From: Nostoc sp. KVJ3
GTDB lineage: Bacteria; Cyanobacteriota; Cyanobacteriia; Cyanobacteriales; Nostocaceae
Reading direction: 5' to 3'
DNA: 64,000 nt
Assembly: GCF_026127265.1 (NCBI RefSeq)
Contig: NZ_WWFG01000001.1
Coordinates: 2,457,501 to 2,521,500, forward strand
The stretch's first letter is position 1, and the number at the start of each line of letters is the position of its first letter. The position numbers and the translations under genes are program-made. The notes under the pieces were generated by a model, which worked only from the letters and a program-made list of their open reading frames with translations, did not search any database and was not told the DNA's origin. This document shows, piece by piece, positions 25,186 through 34,418 of this stretch.

Positions 25186-27783
25186 ATGACACTTCCCAAC
25201 CCTGGCAGCGTCTTGGCTACATTAACTGAACTGACTCAAGTTAATCGTACTCACGCCTTACTGCGTCGTGTTAAAGACTTATCTGTTAATGAATTTGTTT
25301 GCTTACTTGACTTCATAACTGCTGAGTTTCAGCAATTTCTTAGAGCTATTGAACTAATCAATAATGAAGCTCTAGAAACTATGTTAGAGAAGGTGCTAGA
25401 AGCTATCACCCTCAAAATTGGTCAAATATTGCAAGCAGAACACACAGCTATTTTTTTAGTTGACTATGACAAAGGTCAACTATGGTCAAAAGTTCCTCAA
25501 GATAATAGCCAAAAATTCTTAGAAATTCGTACTCCCATCACGGTAGGTATTCCCGGTCATGTTGCTAGTACAGGTCAATATTTAAATATATCAGAAACTT
25601 ATACTCACCCCCTATTTAGCCCTGAATTGGAAAAACAAATGGGCTACAAAATTCACAATATTTTATGTATGCCCGTTGTTAGTAGCAAAAACCAAATCGT
25701 TGCGGTAGTGCAACTGGCTAATAAAACTGGGAATATTCCATTTAATTATGATGATGAAGAACGTTTTCGAGACTTTGCCGCTTCTATTGGGATTATTCTG
25801 GAAAGCTGCCAATCTTTTTATGTAGCGGCTCGTAACCAACGAGGCGCAACGGCTTTATTGCGTGCAACTCAGACATTGGGGCAAAGTCTGGATTTACAAG
25901 CAACTTTGCAAATAGTTATGGAACAAGCTCGAATTTTAATGCAAGCAGACCGCAGTACGCTGTTTTTATATCGTAAAGAGATGAGCGAACTCTGGACAAA
26001 AGTTGCAGCTGCCGCAGATGGCACAAACTTGTTAGAAATCCGCATTCCCGCAAACCGTGGCATTGCCGGCTATGTGGCTTCCACTGGTGAAGCCCTAAAT
26101 ATTTCCGATGCCTATAAAGACCCCCGATTTGACCCGACTACAGATAGAAAAACTGGGTATGTAACTCGTAATATCCTATGTTTACCGGTATTTAATTCTG
26201 CAAATGAATTAATTGGTGTAACACAATTAATTAATAAGCAACAAAGTAGTTTTACTGCCTCTGATGAAGAGTTTATGCGGGCTTTTAATATTCAAGCAGG
26301 AATTGCCTTAGAAAATGCTCGTTTATTTGAAAATGTGCTGTTAGAAAAACAGTATCAAAAAGACATTTTACAAAGTCTATCAGATGCGGTGATTTCTACA
26401 GATATGGTAGGACAAATTGTTACAATTAATGATGCAGCACTGGAATTACTAGGTTGTTGCATAAATGACACTAATAGCAAGAATAACAAGCTTTTGTGGG
26501 AGCAAAATTTGATTGGTCGTTTAGTTTGGGAAGTTGTACCAATTGAAAATCTCCAGATGCGATTAGAAGATAGTTTAAAAACTGGAGCTAAACATTATGT
26601 GCCAGAGCAAAGTTTAATGGTGGGAGTTTCTCATGTTCAGAGCGAGGAGTTAGGAGTTAGAAACGGAACTCAACACTCAAAAATTAGAACTCACGAATCA
26701 ATTTTAGCAGTGCGCGATCCCACTAACCCCGATGTCTTTATTCCCTGGAATCTACCTCTCACGCCCCAATCGGAGTTTCTTACCGTCGATGAGGTGCAAA
26801 CATTAGAACGCAGTACGAATCTCACTGTCAATCCCCTAACTAACCCAGAAGGCGGTGTCCGGGGTGGCTTGGTGGTGTTGGAAGACATCAGTCAGGAAAA
26901 ACGGATGAAAACTACCATGTCCCGCTACCTAACGCCCCATGTCGCCGAACAAGTTATGGCTCTGGGGGAAGATGCTTTAATGGTGGGTGAGCGCAAGGAA
27001 GTAACCATCTTATTTTCTGATATCCGGGGCTACACAACACTTACGGAAAATCTTGGTGCAGCGGAGGTGGTATCGTTGCTAAATCAATATTTTGAAACGA
27101 TGGTGGAGGCAGTTTTTAACTACGAAGGCACTCTCGATAAATTTATTGGTGATGCTTTAATGGCTGTATTTGGTGCGCCCTTACCTCTAACAGAAAATCA
27201 TGCTTGGAGGGCTGTACAGTCAGCCTTAGATATGCGACAACGGTTAGAAGAATTTAACCAACGGCGAATTATCGAAGCGCAGCCACAAATTCGTATTGGC
27301 ATTGGGATTAGTTCTGGGGAAGTAGTTTCGGGTAATATTGGTTCCCGCAAACGGATGGATTATACCGTAATTGGAGACGGCGTAAATTTGAGTTCGCGCT
27401 TAGAGGCCGTAACTAAGGAATATGGTTGTGATATTATCTTAAGCGAATTAACTTATCAGCTTTGCAGCGATCGCATTTGGGTGCGACAGCTAGATAAAAT
27501 TCGCGTCAAAGGCAAATATCAAGCGGTAAATATCTACGAGTTAATTGGCGATCGCACTACTCCCTTAGATGCTAATACTCAAAAGTTTTTGTATCACTAT
27601 CATACAGGACGCGCTGCTTATTTATCGCGCAACTTCTTAGAAGCGATCGCTTGTTTTGAAGCCGCCAAATCCATCCAACCCAAAGACCAAGCTGTTGATA
27701 TTCATTTAGAACGTGCGCGTAATTATCTACAAAACCCGCCCCCAGAGTCCTGGGATGGTATTTGGACAATGCTTACTAAGTAG
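25186..27783 (+). CDS. cyaB: GAF-GAF-PAS class III adenylate cyclase (CyaB1/CyaB2 type)
   Basis: The 865-residue enzyme matches the Anabaena CyaB architecture. An N-terminal helical region is followed by GAF-A (about 60-205), GAF-B (about 225-375, with NRGIAGYVASTGE), a PAS-like region (about 380-560) and the cyclase domain (about 590-790). Both metal-binding Asp are present (LFSDIRGYTTL and KFIGDALMAVFG). The base-selecting Lys is in LDKFIGD, and Thr in MDYTVIGDGVN replaces the usual Asp; that Thr marks class IIIb, bicarbonate-responsive cyclases. A short TPR-like tail (YHTGRAAYLSRNFLEAIACF) ends the protein. In Anabaena the GAF domains of such proteins bind cAMP. No Shine-Dalgarno precedes the ATG. 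The gene is bracketed by a long inverted repeat. Confidence 0.92.
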   Translation: MTLPNPGSVLATLTELTQVNRTHALLRRVKDLSVNEFVCLLDFITAEFQQFLRAIELINNEALETMLEKVLEAITLKIGQILQAEHTAIFLVDYDKGQLWSKVPQDNSQKFLEIRTPITVGIPGHVASTGQYLNISETYTHPLFSPELEKQMGYKIHNILCMPVVSSKNQIVAVVQLANKTGNIPFNYDDEERFRDFAASIGIILESCQSFYVAARNQRGATALLRATQTLGQSLDLQATLQIVMEQARILMQADRSTLFLYRKEMSELWTKVAAAADGTNLLEIRIPANRGIAGYVASTGEALNISDAYKDPRFDPTTDRKTGYVTRNILCLPVFNSANELIGVTQLINKQQSSFTASDEEFMRAFNIQAGIALENARLFENVLLEKQYQKDILQSLSDAVISTDMVGQIVTINDAALELLGCCINDTNSKNNKLLWEQNLIGRLVWEVVPIENLQMRLEDSLKTGAKHYVPEQSLMVGVSHVQSEELGVRNGTQHSKIRTHESILAVRDPTNPDVFIPWNLPLTPQSEFLTVDEVQTLERSTNLTVNPLTNPEGGVRGGLVVLEDISQEKRMKTTMSRYLTPHVAEQVMALGEDALMVGERKEVTILFSDIRGYTTLTENLGAAEVVSLLNQYFETMVEAVFNYEGTLDKFIGDALMAVFGAPLPLTENHAWRAVQSALDMRQRLEEFNQRRIIEAQPQIRIGIGISSGEVVSGNIGSRKRMDYTVIGDGVNLSSRLEAVTKEYGCDIILSELTYQLCSDRIWVRQLDKIRVKGKYQAVNIYELIGDRTTPLDANTQKFLYHYHTGRAAYLSRNFLEAIACFEAAKSIQPKDQAVDIHLERARNYLQNPPPESWDGIWTMLTK

Positions 27784-27801
27784 TTTTTGTCATTGGGCAT
27801 T

Positions 27802-27878
27802 GGGTCTTAGTTCTTTATTCTTTATTCTTTCTCCCCCTGCTTCCCCTGCTTCCCCTGCTTCCCCTGCTCCCTCATCTC
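27802..27878 (-). repeat. Right arm of the long inverted repeat
   Basis: Reverse complement of the block at 25009-25078, with one extra GAATAAA unit. It follows the cyclase stop by 18 bases. Several small ORFs here are read through the tandem units and are not genes. Confidence 0.7.
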
Positions 27879-27928
27879 CCTTGTCTCCCTCATCTCTCTT
27901 GCGCCTTACCCATTCCCGCCTCTCCACT

Positions 27929-28204
27929 TCAACCTTGAGTCTCACCCTGGTCATCCTGAAACGGGTCTTCACCGATTCTTAGTTCTTTTTTTGAGTGTTT
28001 CAACTGTTTCCATAGATCCCTTATTTGTTTGTAAGCTTCACCTGGAGGCAGTTTTCCACCTGTTTCTAAATTGCAAATGTAGCTTACGCGTTGTGCAAAT
28101 TCTTGTAGATTTGCATTAAAAACCAAATTTTCTGGCTTTACCTGACCGTAGTAGCGGCCACGAGGGTAGAGAAAATCATCCTTATCCACTATTTCTTTCT
28201 CCAT
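27929..28204 (-). CDS. Small conserved cyanobacterial protein (DUF7219-like)
   Basis: The 91-residue protein contains DKDDFLYPRGRYYGQ, PENLVFNANLQEFAQRVSYI and NLETGGKLPPGEAY followed by DLWKQLKHSKKEL. I recognise this as a family of small soluble proteins restricted to cyanobacteria, without known function. It is helical and highly charged, with no membrane segment. A 20-bp perfect hairpin lies 28 bases upstream of its start. Confidence 0.8.
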   Translation of the reverse strand: MEKEIVDKDDFLYPRGRYYGQVKPENLVFNANLQEFAQRVSYICNLETGGKLPPGEAYKQIRDLWKQLKHSKKELRIGEDPFQDDQGETQG

Positions 28205-28823
28205 TTCTTCAATTCACCTTTTATCGAAACAGAATTCAGGAGTCAGAATTCATTCTGAATTCTGACTCCTGAATTTTGAATTTTTCTTGATAAAGCTTGA
28301 AATACTCTTCTCGTCCTTAATGTTACAAAAAAAGTTTCCGCTCAACAGACTAGAGAGAATAATTGATTTTCTTCCCAGTTTTAGCTATTGATCTCATCTT
28401 AATTTATGAAGTTCCAATTGTAATTAACTTCAGTCGAAACCCTGAGTTATAAACTATTAAAACATACCCGTATATGTTGTCTAGATTTTCTTTGCAAAAA
28501 TAATTACGACTTAGATAGTAAAACTACTTACACAACTATACTAAGTAGCAAAGTTAATTACCCTCTGTTAAAAGTTAGAGATTTAGTTCTCAATCTTTGT
28601 CAACTGGCTAATTTGGGCATGGGGTATTAGTTCTTTATTCTTGCTCCCCCTGCTTCCCCTGCTCCCCCTGCTTCCCCTGCTCCCCCTGCTCCCTCATCCA
28701 ATTCCTAAAGTCCTTGCTTCTTCTTTAAATAATCACCAATGGTTAATAGTTAAGAACTAAAGATAAAATGGTGAAGCCCGAAACGACAAAAATTGTCCAT
28801 CGCCTAGAACTTTACCTGCCACC
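28205..28823. other. Intergenic: large hairpin, AT-rich tract and repeat copy
   Basis: Holds the hairpin at 28233-28275, an AT-rich tract without ORFs (about 28300-28600), and a third copy of the CCCCTGCTT-type tandem repeat (28628-28694), then the purC leader. No gene is seen. Confidence 0.5.
28233..28275. repeat. Perfect 20-bp hairpin with 3-base loop
   Basis: AATTCAGGAGTCAGAATTCA (28233-28252) and its exact complement (28256-28275) surround TTC. It sits upstream of the small minus-strand gene, in its 5' leader or promoter. It resembles a common Nostoc intergenic repeat built from GGAGTCAGAATTC units. Confidence 0.75.
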
Positions 28824-29561
28824 ATGTCTGTTAATTCCAAGTTATACGAAGGCAAAGCAAAAATTCTTTATACAACGGACGATCCCGAAGTCTTGTTGGC
28901 TGATTTTAAGGACGATGCCACGGCGTTTAACGCCCAAAAACGTGGCAGTATCCAAGGAAAAGGAAAAATCAATTGTAGCATTTCCAGCCAGCTTTTTAAA
29001 CAGTTGGAGGCTTATGGTATAAAAACTCACTTTATCGACAGCCCTAGCCCGAATCAGATGCGGGTGAGGGCAGTAAAGATTTTACCCTTAGAAGTAGTGA
29101 TCAGAAATATTGCTGCTGGCAGTCTGTGTCAACAAACAGGGTTGCCAGTGGGTACAATTCTGAAACCGCCTTTAGTTGAGTTTTATTACAAAAACGATCA
29201 GTTAGGAGATCCATTGTTGACACGCGATCGCCTATACCTGCTAAAACTAGCTACTGCGGAACAAGTAGACGCAATTACACATCTAGCATTGCAAATCAAC
29301 GAATTTCTCCAGAACTTTTGGCAACGATGTGGCATTACCCTAGTAGACTTCAAACTAGAGTTTGGTTTGGACTCACAACAGCAGTTGCTCTTGGCAGACG
29401 AAATTAGCCCCGACACCTGCCGTTTGTGGGATACCACAGAAGAAGACTCAAACCGTCGGGTAATGGACAAAGACCGCTTTCGCCGGGATTTAGGAAATGT
29501 AGAGGATGCCTACCAGGAGGTTTTACAAAGAGTGCTAAAAGCAGTAGAAACTACAAGTTAA
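28824..29561 (+). CDS. purC: SAICAR synthetase (phosphoribosylaminoimidazole-succinocarboxamide synthase)
   Basis: PurC joins aspartate to CAIR in purine synthesis, using ATP. The 245-residue protein has the bacterial family signature: LYEGKAKILYTTDDPE, DDATAFNAQKRGSI, VVIRNIAAGSL, LVDFKLEFGLD and LADEISPDTCRLWD, and DKDRFRRDLG near the end. Length is typical. ATG 28824 gives the usual start just before SKLYEGKAK. It precedes the omp85-lpx genes but with 302 bases between, so it is probably transcribed on its own. Confidence 0.96.
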   Translation: MSVNSKLYEGKAKILYTTDDPEVLLADFKDDATAFNAQKRGSIQGKGKINCSISSQLFKQLEAYGIKTHFIDSPSPNQMRVRAVKILPLEVVIRNIAAGSLCQQTGLPVGTILKPPLVEFYYKNDQLGDPLLTRDRLYLLKLATAEQVDAITHLALQINEFLQNFWQRCGITLVDFKLEFGLDSQQQLLLADEISPDTCRLWDTTEEDSNRRVMDKDRFRRDLGNVEDAYQEVLQRVLKAVETTS

Positions 29562-29704
29562 ACAGGTAAAAACCAAAAGGTCACAAGGAACTATATTTTG
29601 ACTATGAATTTTGAAACTTTAGATTTTTTGGTTTATGCCGACTAACCTCCAGCTAGCGCTTTCGCCCCGTACTTCGTCCCGCTGCGAATACAATAGTCTA
29701 TTTC

Positions 29705-29732
29705 AATCCAAAATCCAAAATCCAAAATCTAA
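29705..29732 (+). repeat. STRR: four AATCCAA heptamers
   Basis: Four head-to-tail units (three AATCCAA, one AATCTAA) lie in the 302-base gap between purC and the Omp85 gene. The rest of the gap (29562-29863) has no ORF; a piece resembling repeat sequence with TCCCGCTGCG lies near 29685. Confidence 0.7.
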
Positions 29733-29863
29733 AATTGCTTGCCTTTTGCCTTGTAAAGTAAAAAAGCAAAAGAAAAAAATTATATTTTGAGTTTTACCTT
29801 TGGCATAAGGGCATTATTGCCTTGTGATGGTGTGTCTGGTCGTGAAGAGGAATCATAAGTAAA

Positions 29864-32389
29864 ATGCGTTTATCTCCCGTATTGCTGGCAGTAGTAGCAA
29901 TTGCAGTCCCTTTGGGCGGCTCATTAAGTGCAAATGCAGAAACCGCCAACAGTTCAAAACAGACAACAAAAATTTCGACATTAGAAACAGTTCCGGTTGA
30001 TTCTAGGAAAAATCTAGAATCTGGACTTAATCTCACAGAGTTTACAGAAGCAGAGAAATCCCGCATTGTCGCAGTTTACCCTGCCAATCCAGCAGCGATA
30101 CCTGCGGCGGGCTATGCCTACTCGACATCAGGGGTAATAGTGCCAACCTCCACAACGCCAAAAACGGCACAAACCCCAATCATAAATCCCAACTCTAGTC
30201 AACAGCCCTCTCCTGCACCGGATATCCCACCGCCAGAAATTCAACAACCAACGCCTTCCTCAACTCCTGAGACTACTCCAGTCCCGCAGAATGTCAACCC
30301 ATCGACAACAGAACCTTTATTACCCACAACTCCAGAACCATCCACCACTCCAGACATTCCACCTTCAGGTAGTCAGCAAAGAACACCTACCCTACGTCCA
30401 GGCGGAACTCCCAGTCCGCAGAACGTTAATCCGCCAACAACTCCCAATCCGCAGAACGTTAACCCACCAATAACTCCTAGCACTCAACCCAACACAGCCC
30501 CAGAAGCCAACGATCCCCGCGTACTGGTGTCAGAAGTAGTAGTTAAATCACAAGCTGGGCAACTATCACCAGAACTAGAAGAACAAGTTTACAAAGTAAT
30601 TCGTACCCAACCAGGACGAACCACAACCCGCAGCCAACTGCAAGAAGATATTAACGCTATCTTTGGTACTGGATTCTTCTCCAACGTCCAAGCATCGCCA
30701 GAAGATACCCCTTTGGGAGTGCGCGTGAGCTTTGTCGTACAGCCTAACCCCGTCTTGAGCAAAGTTGAAGTGCAAGCTAATCCAGGTACTGGCGTTGCTT
30801 CCGTACTACCAGCAAATACTGTAGATGAAGTATTTAAGGATCAGTATGGTAAGATTCTTAACTTACGCGACTTGCAGGAAGGTATCAAAAAGCTAAACAA
30901 GCGGTATCAAGACCAAGGTTACGTGCTAGCTAACGTGATTGGAGCGCCCCAAGTCTCTGAAAACGGAATTGTTACCTTACAAGTAGCAGAAGGGGTGGTA
31001 GAAAATATTAGAGTCCGGTTCCGCAATAAAGATGGTCAGGAGACAAACGAGAAGGGACAACCAATTCGCGGACGGACGCAAGATTACATCATTACCAGGG
31101 AATTGGAATTAAAGCCAGGACAAATATTCAACCGCAACACGGTGCAAAAAGACCTACAGCGCATCTATGGACTGGGACTATTTGAAGATGTAAATGTCTC
31201 CCTTGACCCTGGTACTGACCCCAGCAAAGTGGATGTAGTAGTAAACGTAGCTGAACGCAGTAGCGGTTCTATTGCGGCGGGGGCAGGGATTAGTTCTGCT
31301 AGCGGACTTTTTGGAACGGTTAGCTATCAACAGCAAAACCTGAACGGCAGAAACCAAAAACTAGGGGCAGAAGTGCAAGTGGGAGAACGAGAACTACTGT
31401 TTGACGTGCGTTATACAGATCCCTGGATCGCAGGAGATCCGCACCGGACTTCCTACACAGTTGATCTTTTTCGCCGCAGTTCAATCTCGTTGATTTTTCA
31501 GGGCAAAGATCGGAATATTAATACATTTGACCCAAATAATCCCAAGGATACAGATTCTCAAAGTACCCCCCGCATTCTCCGTCTAGGTGCTGGTCTCACC
31601 TTTACCCGTCCCCTGTCGTCCAATCCTTACAAAAGTTCCGTCTGGACTGCCTCAGCAGGTTTCCAGTATCAACGAGTTTCCGCCCGTGATGACAATGGCA
31701 ACCTCGTAAAAACAGGAGGTCTATTTGACAGTAATGGAAATCCTATCGACCAGAATGGAAATTCTGTTCAAGTACCAATCACCACTCAATTGACCAAGTC
31801 CGCAGGAGGTCAAGACGATTTGTTGCTCTTTCAAGTGGGTGTACAGCGCGATCTTCGTAATAATCCTTTGCAACCCACAAGCGGTTCTTATTTACGCTTT
31901 GGGATTGATCAGTCAGTCCCTATAGGATTAGGCAACATTTTACTTACTAGATTACGGGGTAGTTACAGCCAATATTTACCCATCAAGCTGATTAGCCTCT
32001 CTAAAGGGCCACAAACTCTAGCATTTAACTTCCAAGCCGGAACAGTTCTCGGTGACTTGCCGCCCTACGAAGCTTTTACCCTTGGGGGCAGCAACTCCGT
32101 CCGGGGTTATGAAGAAGGAACATTAGGTAGTGGACGCTCTTATGTTCAAGCATCAGTTGAGTATCGGTTCCCAGTTTTTTCTGTAGTTAGCGGCGCACTA
32201 TTTTTTGATGCTGGTAGTGACCTGGGAACTAGTACTCAGGCAGCTGAATTGCTGAATAAAAACGGTACTGGCTACGGCTATGGTCTCGGCGTTCGTGTCC
32301 AGTCTCCACTAGGGCCAATTCGCATTGACTACGGTATCAATGATGGCGGTGATAGCCGAATTAATTTCGGTATTGGGGAAAGATTTTAA
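29864..32389 (+). CDS. Omp85/BamA-family outer membrane protein assembly factor
   Basis: The 841-residue protein starts with a signal peptide (LLAVVAIAVPLGGSLSANA, cleavage near 25). A Pro/Thr-rich linker follows (about 95-215, repeating PQNVNP three times), then POTRA domains (about 220-465) and a C-terminal 16-strand-type barrel (about 480-841). The barrel contains the family element GGSNSVRGYEEG and ends in Phe (INFGIGERF). BamA/Toc75 relatives insert beta-barrel proteins into the outer membrane. Its place directly before lpxC, fabZ, lpxA and lpxB fits the Anabaena Omp85 locus. The long Pro-rich region before the POTRAs is usual in cyanobacterial members. Confidence 0.93.
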   Translation: MRLSPVLLAVVAIAVPLGGSLSANAETANSSKQTTKISTLETVPVDSRKNLESGLNLTEFTEAEKSRIVAVYPANPAAIPAAGYAYSTSGVIVPTSTTPKTAQTPIINPNSSQQPSPAPDIPPPEIQQPTPSSTPETTPVPQNVNPSTTEPLLPTTPEPSTTPDIPPSGSQQRTPTLRPGGTPSPQNVNPPTTPNPQNVNPPITPSTQPNTAPEANDPRVLVSEVVVKSQAGQLSPELEEQVYKVIRTQPGRTTTRSQLQEDINAIFGTGFFSNVQASPEDTPLGVRVSFVVQPNPVLSKVEVQANPGTGVASVLPANTVDEVFKDQYGKILNLRDLQEGIKKLNKRYQDQGYVLANVIGAPQVSENGIVTLQVAEGVVENIRVRFRNKDGQETNEKGQPIRGRTQDYIITRELELKPGQIFNRNTVQKDLQRIYGLGLFEDVNVSLDPGTDPSKVDVVVNVAERSSGSIAAGAGISSASGLFGTVSYQQQNLNGRNQKLGAEVQVGERELLFDVRYTDPWIAGDPHRTSYTVDLFRRSSISLIFQGKDRNINTFDPNNPKDTDSQSTPRILRLGAGLTFTRPLSSNPYKSSVWTASAGFQYQRVSARDDNGNLVKTGGLFDSNGNPIDQNGNSVQVPITTQLTKSAGGQDDLLLFQVGVQRDLRNNPLQPTSGSYLRFGIDQSVPIGLGNILLTRLRGSYSQYLPIKLISLSKGPQTLAFNFQAGTVLGDLPPYEAFTLGGSNSVRGYEEGTLGSGRSYVQASVEYRFPVFSVVSGALFFDAGSDLGTSTQAAELLNKNGTGYGYGLGVRVQSPLGPIRIDYGINDGGDSRINFGIGERF

Positions 32390-32391
32390 AG

Positions 32392-32452
32392 AGACGCGAT
32401 TCATCGCGTCTGTACAGGAGTCAGGAGTAGAGATGCGATTCATCGCATCTCT
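32392..32452. repeat. Two tandem hairpins after the Omp85 gene
   Basis: Hairpin 1: AGACGCGAT (32392-32400) with ATCGCGTCT (32403-32411). Hairpin 2: AGAGATGCGAT (32429-32439) with ATCGCATCTCT (32442-32452). Both have two-base loops. A third relative lies at 35246-35265 after lpxA. They may end transcription or stabilise mRNA, and are probably a dispersed repeat family. Confidence 0.6.
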
Positions 32453-32630
32453 ACAGGAGTTTTAATTCCTCACTCTTAACTCATAACTTTTTTGGATTAG
32501 CTTGCTAATTTTTACATTTACCTCAATACTGTTCCGATAAAGGGATTAATGACATTTTTAGGGGAATATCAGGGATTTTACCAAAACAGACGATGAATAA
32601 TACTAAACCAAATATACTGACTTTTCGGCT

Positions 32631-33479
32631 ATGCAACAGCACACTCTAGCAGATGAAATCACCCAAAGAGGGGTGGGATTGCATAGCGGTGTGAGTACCC
32701 AGGTGCGGATACTACCCTCAGAAGCGGGAAGTGGACGCTACTTTGTGCGGGTGGATTTACCGGATTTGCCGATTATTCCTGCCCAAGTTGCAGCAGTTAG
32801 TCACACTGTTCTCTCCACTCAGTTGGGCAAGGGTGAAGTATATGTTCGCACAGTAGAACATTTGTTGGCAGCGCTTTCGGGTATGGGTGTGGATAACGCC
32901 CAAATTGAAATTGATGGCCCAGAAGTCCCACTTTTAGATGGTTCAGCAAGTGTGTGGACAGCCAACATTGCTCAAGTAGGCTTAGTATCACAACCTGTTA
33001 ACAACCAAGTTTCCTTGGCTATTACAGAACCAATATCGGTCTATCAAGGGGATGCTTTTGTATGCGCCTTCCCAGCACCAGAAACCCGCTTTAGTTACGG
33101 TATTGATTTTGACCTACCCGCCATTGGGAATCAATGGTATAGTTGGTCACTAACTACTGAACGAGGAAAAGCTTCTGCTAGCTTTGCTGCGGAAATTGCT
33201 CCTGCTCGTACTTTTGGGTTATTGCATCAAATTGAACACTTACAAAAAACAGGGTTAATTAAAGGTGGCAGTTTGGATAATGCACTCGTTTGTGGGCCAG
33301 AAGGCTGGCTAAATCCACCATTGAGATTTGCAAATGAGCCAGTGCGTCATAAGATATTGGATTTAGTAGGAGATTTAAGTTTACTAGGAACTTTTCCTAA
33401 TGCTCATTTTTTAGCGTATAAAGCTAGTCATAATTTACACATTCAACTGGCTCAGAGAATTTTAGATTTGGGATTTTAG
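32631..33479 (+). CDS. lpxC: UDP-3-O-acyl-N-acetylglucosamine deacetylase
   Basis: LpxC carries out the committed step of lipid A synthesis, a zinc-dependent deacetylation in the cytoplasm. The 282-residue protein has the zinc ligands His77 (TVEHLLAAL), His240 and Asp244 (VRHKILDLVGDL), plus VPLLDGSASVW and RTFGLL. The length is slightly short compared with E. coli (about 305) and typical of cyanobacteria. fabZ, lpxA and lpxB follow on the same strand. Confidence 0.96.
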   Translation: MQQHTLADEITQRGVGLHSGVSTQVRILPSEAGSGRYFVRVDLPDLPIIPAQVAAVSHTVLSTQLGKGEVYVRTVEHLLAALSGMGVDNAQIEIDGPEVPLLDGSASVWTANIAQVGLVSQPVNNQVSLAITEPISVYQGDAFVCAFPAPETRFSYGIDFDLPAIGNQWYSWSLTTERGKASASFAAEIAPARTFGLLHQIEHLQKTGLIKGGSLDNALVCGPEGWLNPPLRFANEPVRHKILDLVGDLSLLGTFPNAHFLAYKASHNLHIQLAQRILDLGF

Positions 33480-33582
33480 ATTTGGAATTATATTTAAAGC
33501 CTAAAATCCAGGATTATTAAGGTTTCCGATGTATGCTTGCCTACTCAATCAACTTTCAGATCAAAAATCAACTACACAGCCA

Positions 33583-34113
33583 ATGTCAATTCTCACTGAA
33601 GTAAATACCATTGAAACGACTGCACACACACCTACCGAATCAGAAGGTATAAATGAGACTACAATAATTTCTGAGATTAAAACAACCTTCACATCTGAAG
33701 AAATTCAGGAATTGTTACCCCATCGCTACCCATTTTTACTTGTAGACAAAATTATTGACTACGTTCCAGGTAAAAAAGCTGTTGGTGTTAAAAATGTTAC
33801 TATCAATGAACCCTATTTCCAAGGACATTTCCCTGGTCGTCCACTGATGCCAGGGGTGCTAATTGTGGAAGCAATGGCACAAGTTGGGGGCATTGTTCTC
33901 ACTAAAATGTCTTCGGCAGAAGGTAAACTGTTTGTCTTCGCTGGTATCGATAAAGTTCGCTTTCGTCGCCAGGTTGTACCGGGGGATCAACTAGTAATGA
34001 CGGTGGAACTGTTATGGGTAAAACAACGTCGTTTCGGTAAGATGCAAGGTCGTGCCGAAGTTGACGGTCAACTTGCTTCTGAAGGGGAATTAATGTTTTC
34101 TTTAATTAACTAA
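33583..34113 (+). CDS. fabZ: (3R)-hydroxyacyl-ACP dehydratase
   Basis: FabZ dehydrates beta-hydroxyacyl-ACP in fatty acid elongation and uses the same hydroxyacyl-ACP pool that feeds LpxA. Hot-dog fold with catalytic His in LLPHRYPFLLVDK and Glu in VLIVEAMAQVGG; GHFPGRPLMPG is the family signature. About 45 residues of Thr/Glu-rich sequence precede the domain. ATG 33583 (MSILTEV) is preferred by memory of homologs; ATG 33529 is 18 codons upstream and has AAGG in front, so it remains possible. Confidence 0.94.
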   Translation: MSILTEVNTIETTAHTPTESEGINETTIISEIKTTFTSEEIQELLPHRYPFLLVDKIIDYVPGKKAVGVKNVTINEPYFQGHFPGRPLMPGVLIVEAMAQVGGIVLTKMSSAEGKLFVFAGIDKVRFRRQVVPGDQLVMTVELLWVKQRRFGKMQGRAEVDGQLASEGELMFSLIN

Positions 34114-34418
34114 AAGTTTGCTTTCGTGGTCTGGGTATAGCCGTGAAATGCCCTTACTGAATCCTGAAAAAGGATAACAGTTAAAAAAATCCACCACAGC
34201 ATCTGATAATTTCTTGATTTTTAACGCCCTCTTTACGAGATGCTACTCGAACACACTTAACTTGCTTTGCCCGACACTTTCGTTCACTGAAATCTTTCAC
34301 GCTCTACCAGTCGCCTCGATGGGACGGCACTCTGTACAACTCTCTTAACCAGAGGAACACACTGCCTGATAAACCCTACCTGGCGCTGACTTATCAAGAC
34401 AGTTCTGGAGATTCACCC
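34114..34418 (+). other. Intergenic between fabZ and lpxA, no gene seen
   Basis: These 305 bases contain no ORF of note and no clear repeat. A GGAG lies nine bases before the TTG start of lpxA. The unusual length within a lipid A gene row could hold a separate promoter. Confidence 0.4.

Noticed and set aside
27713..27982. Small ORFs over the CCCCTGCTT repeat
   Set aside because: Both strands are open only because of the tandem repeat, giving low-complexity Ser/Pro or Gly/Glu text; no start signal.
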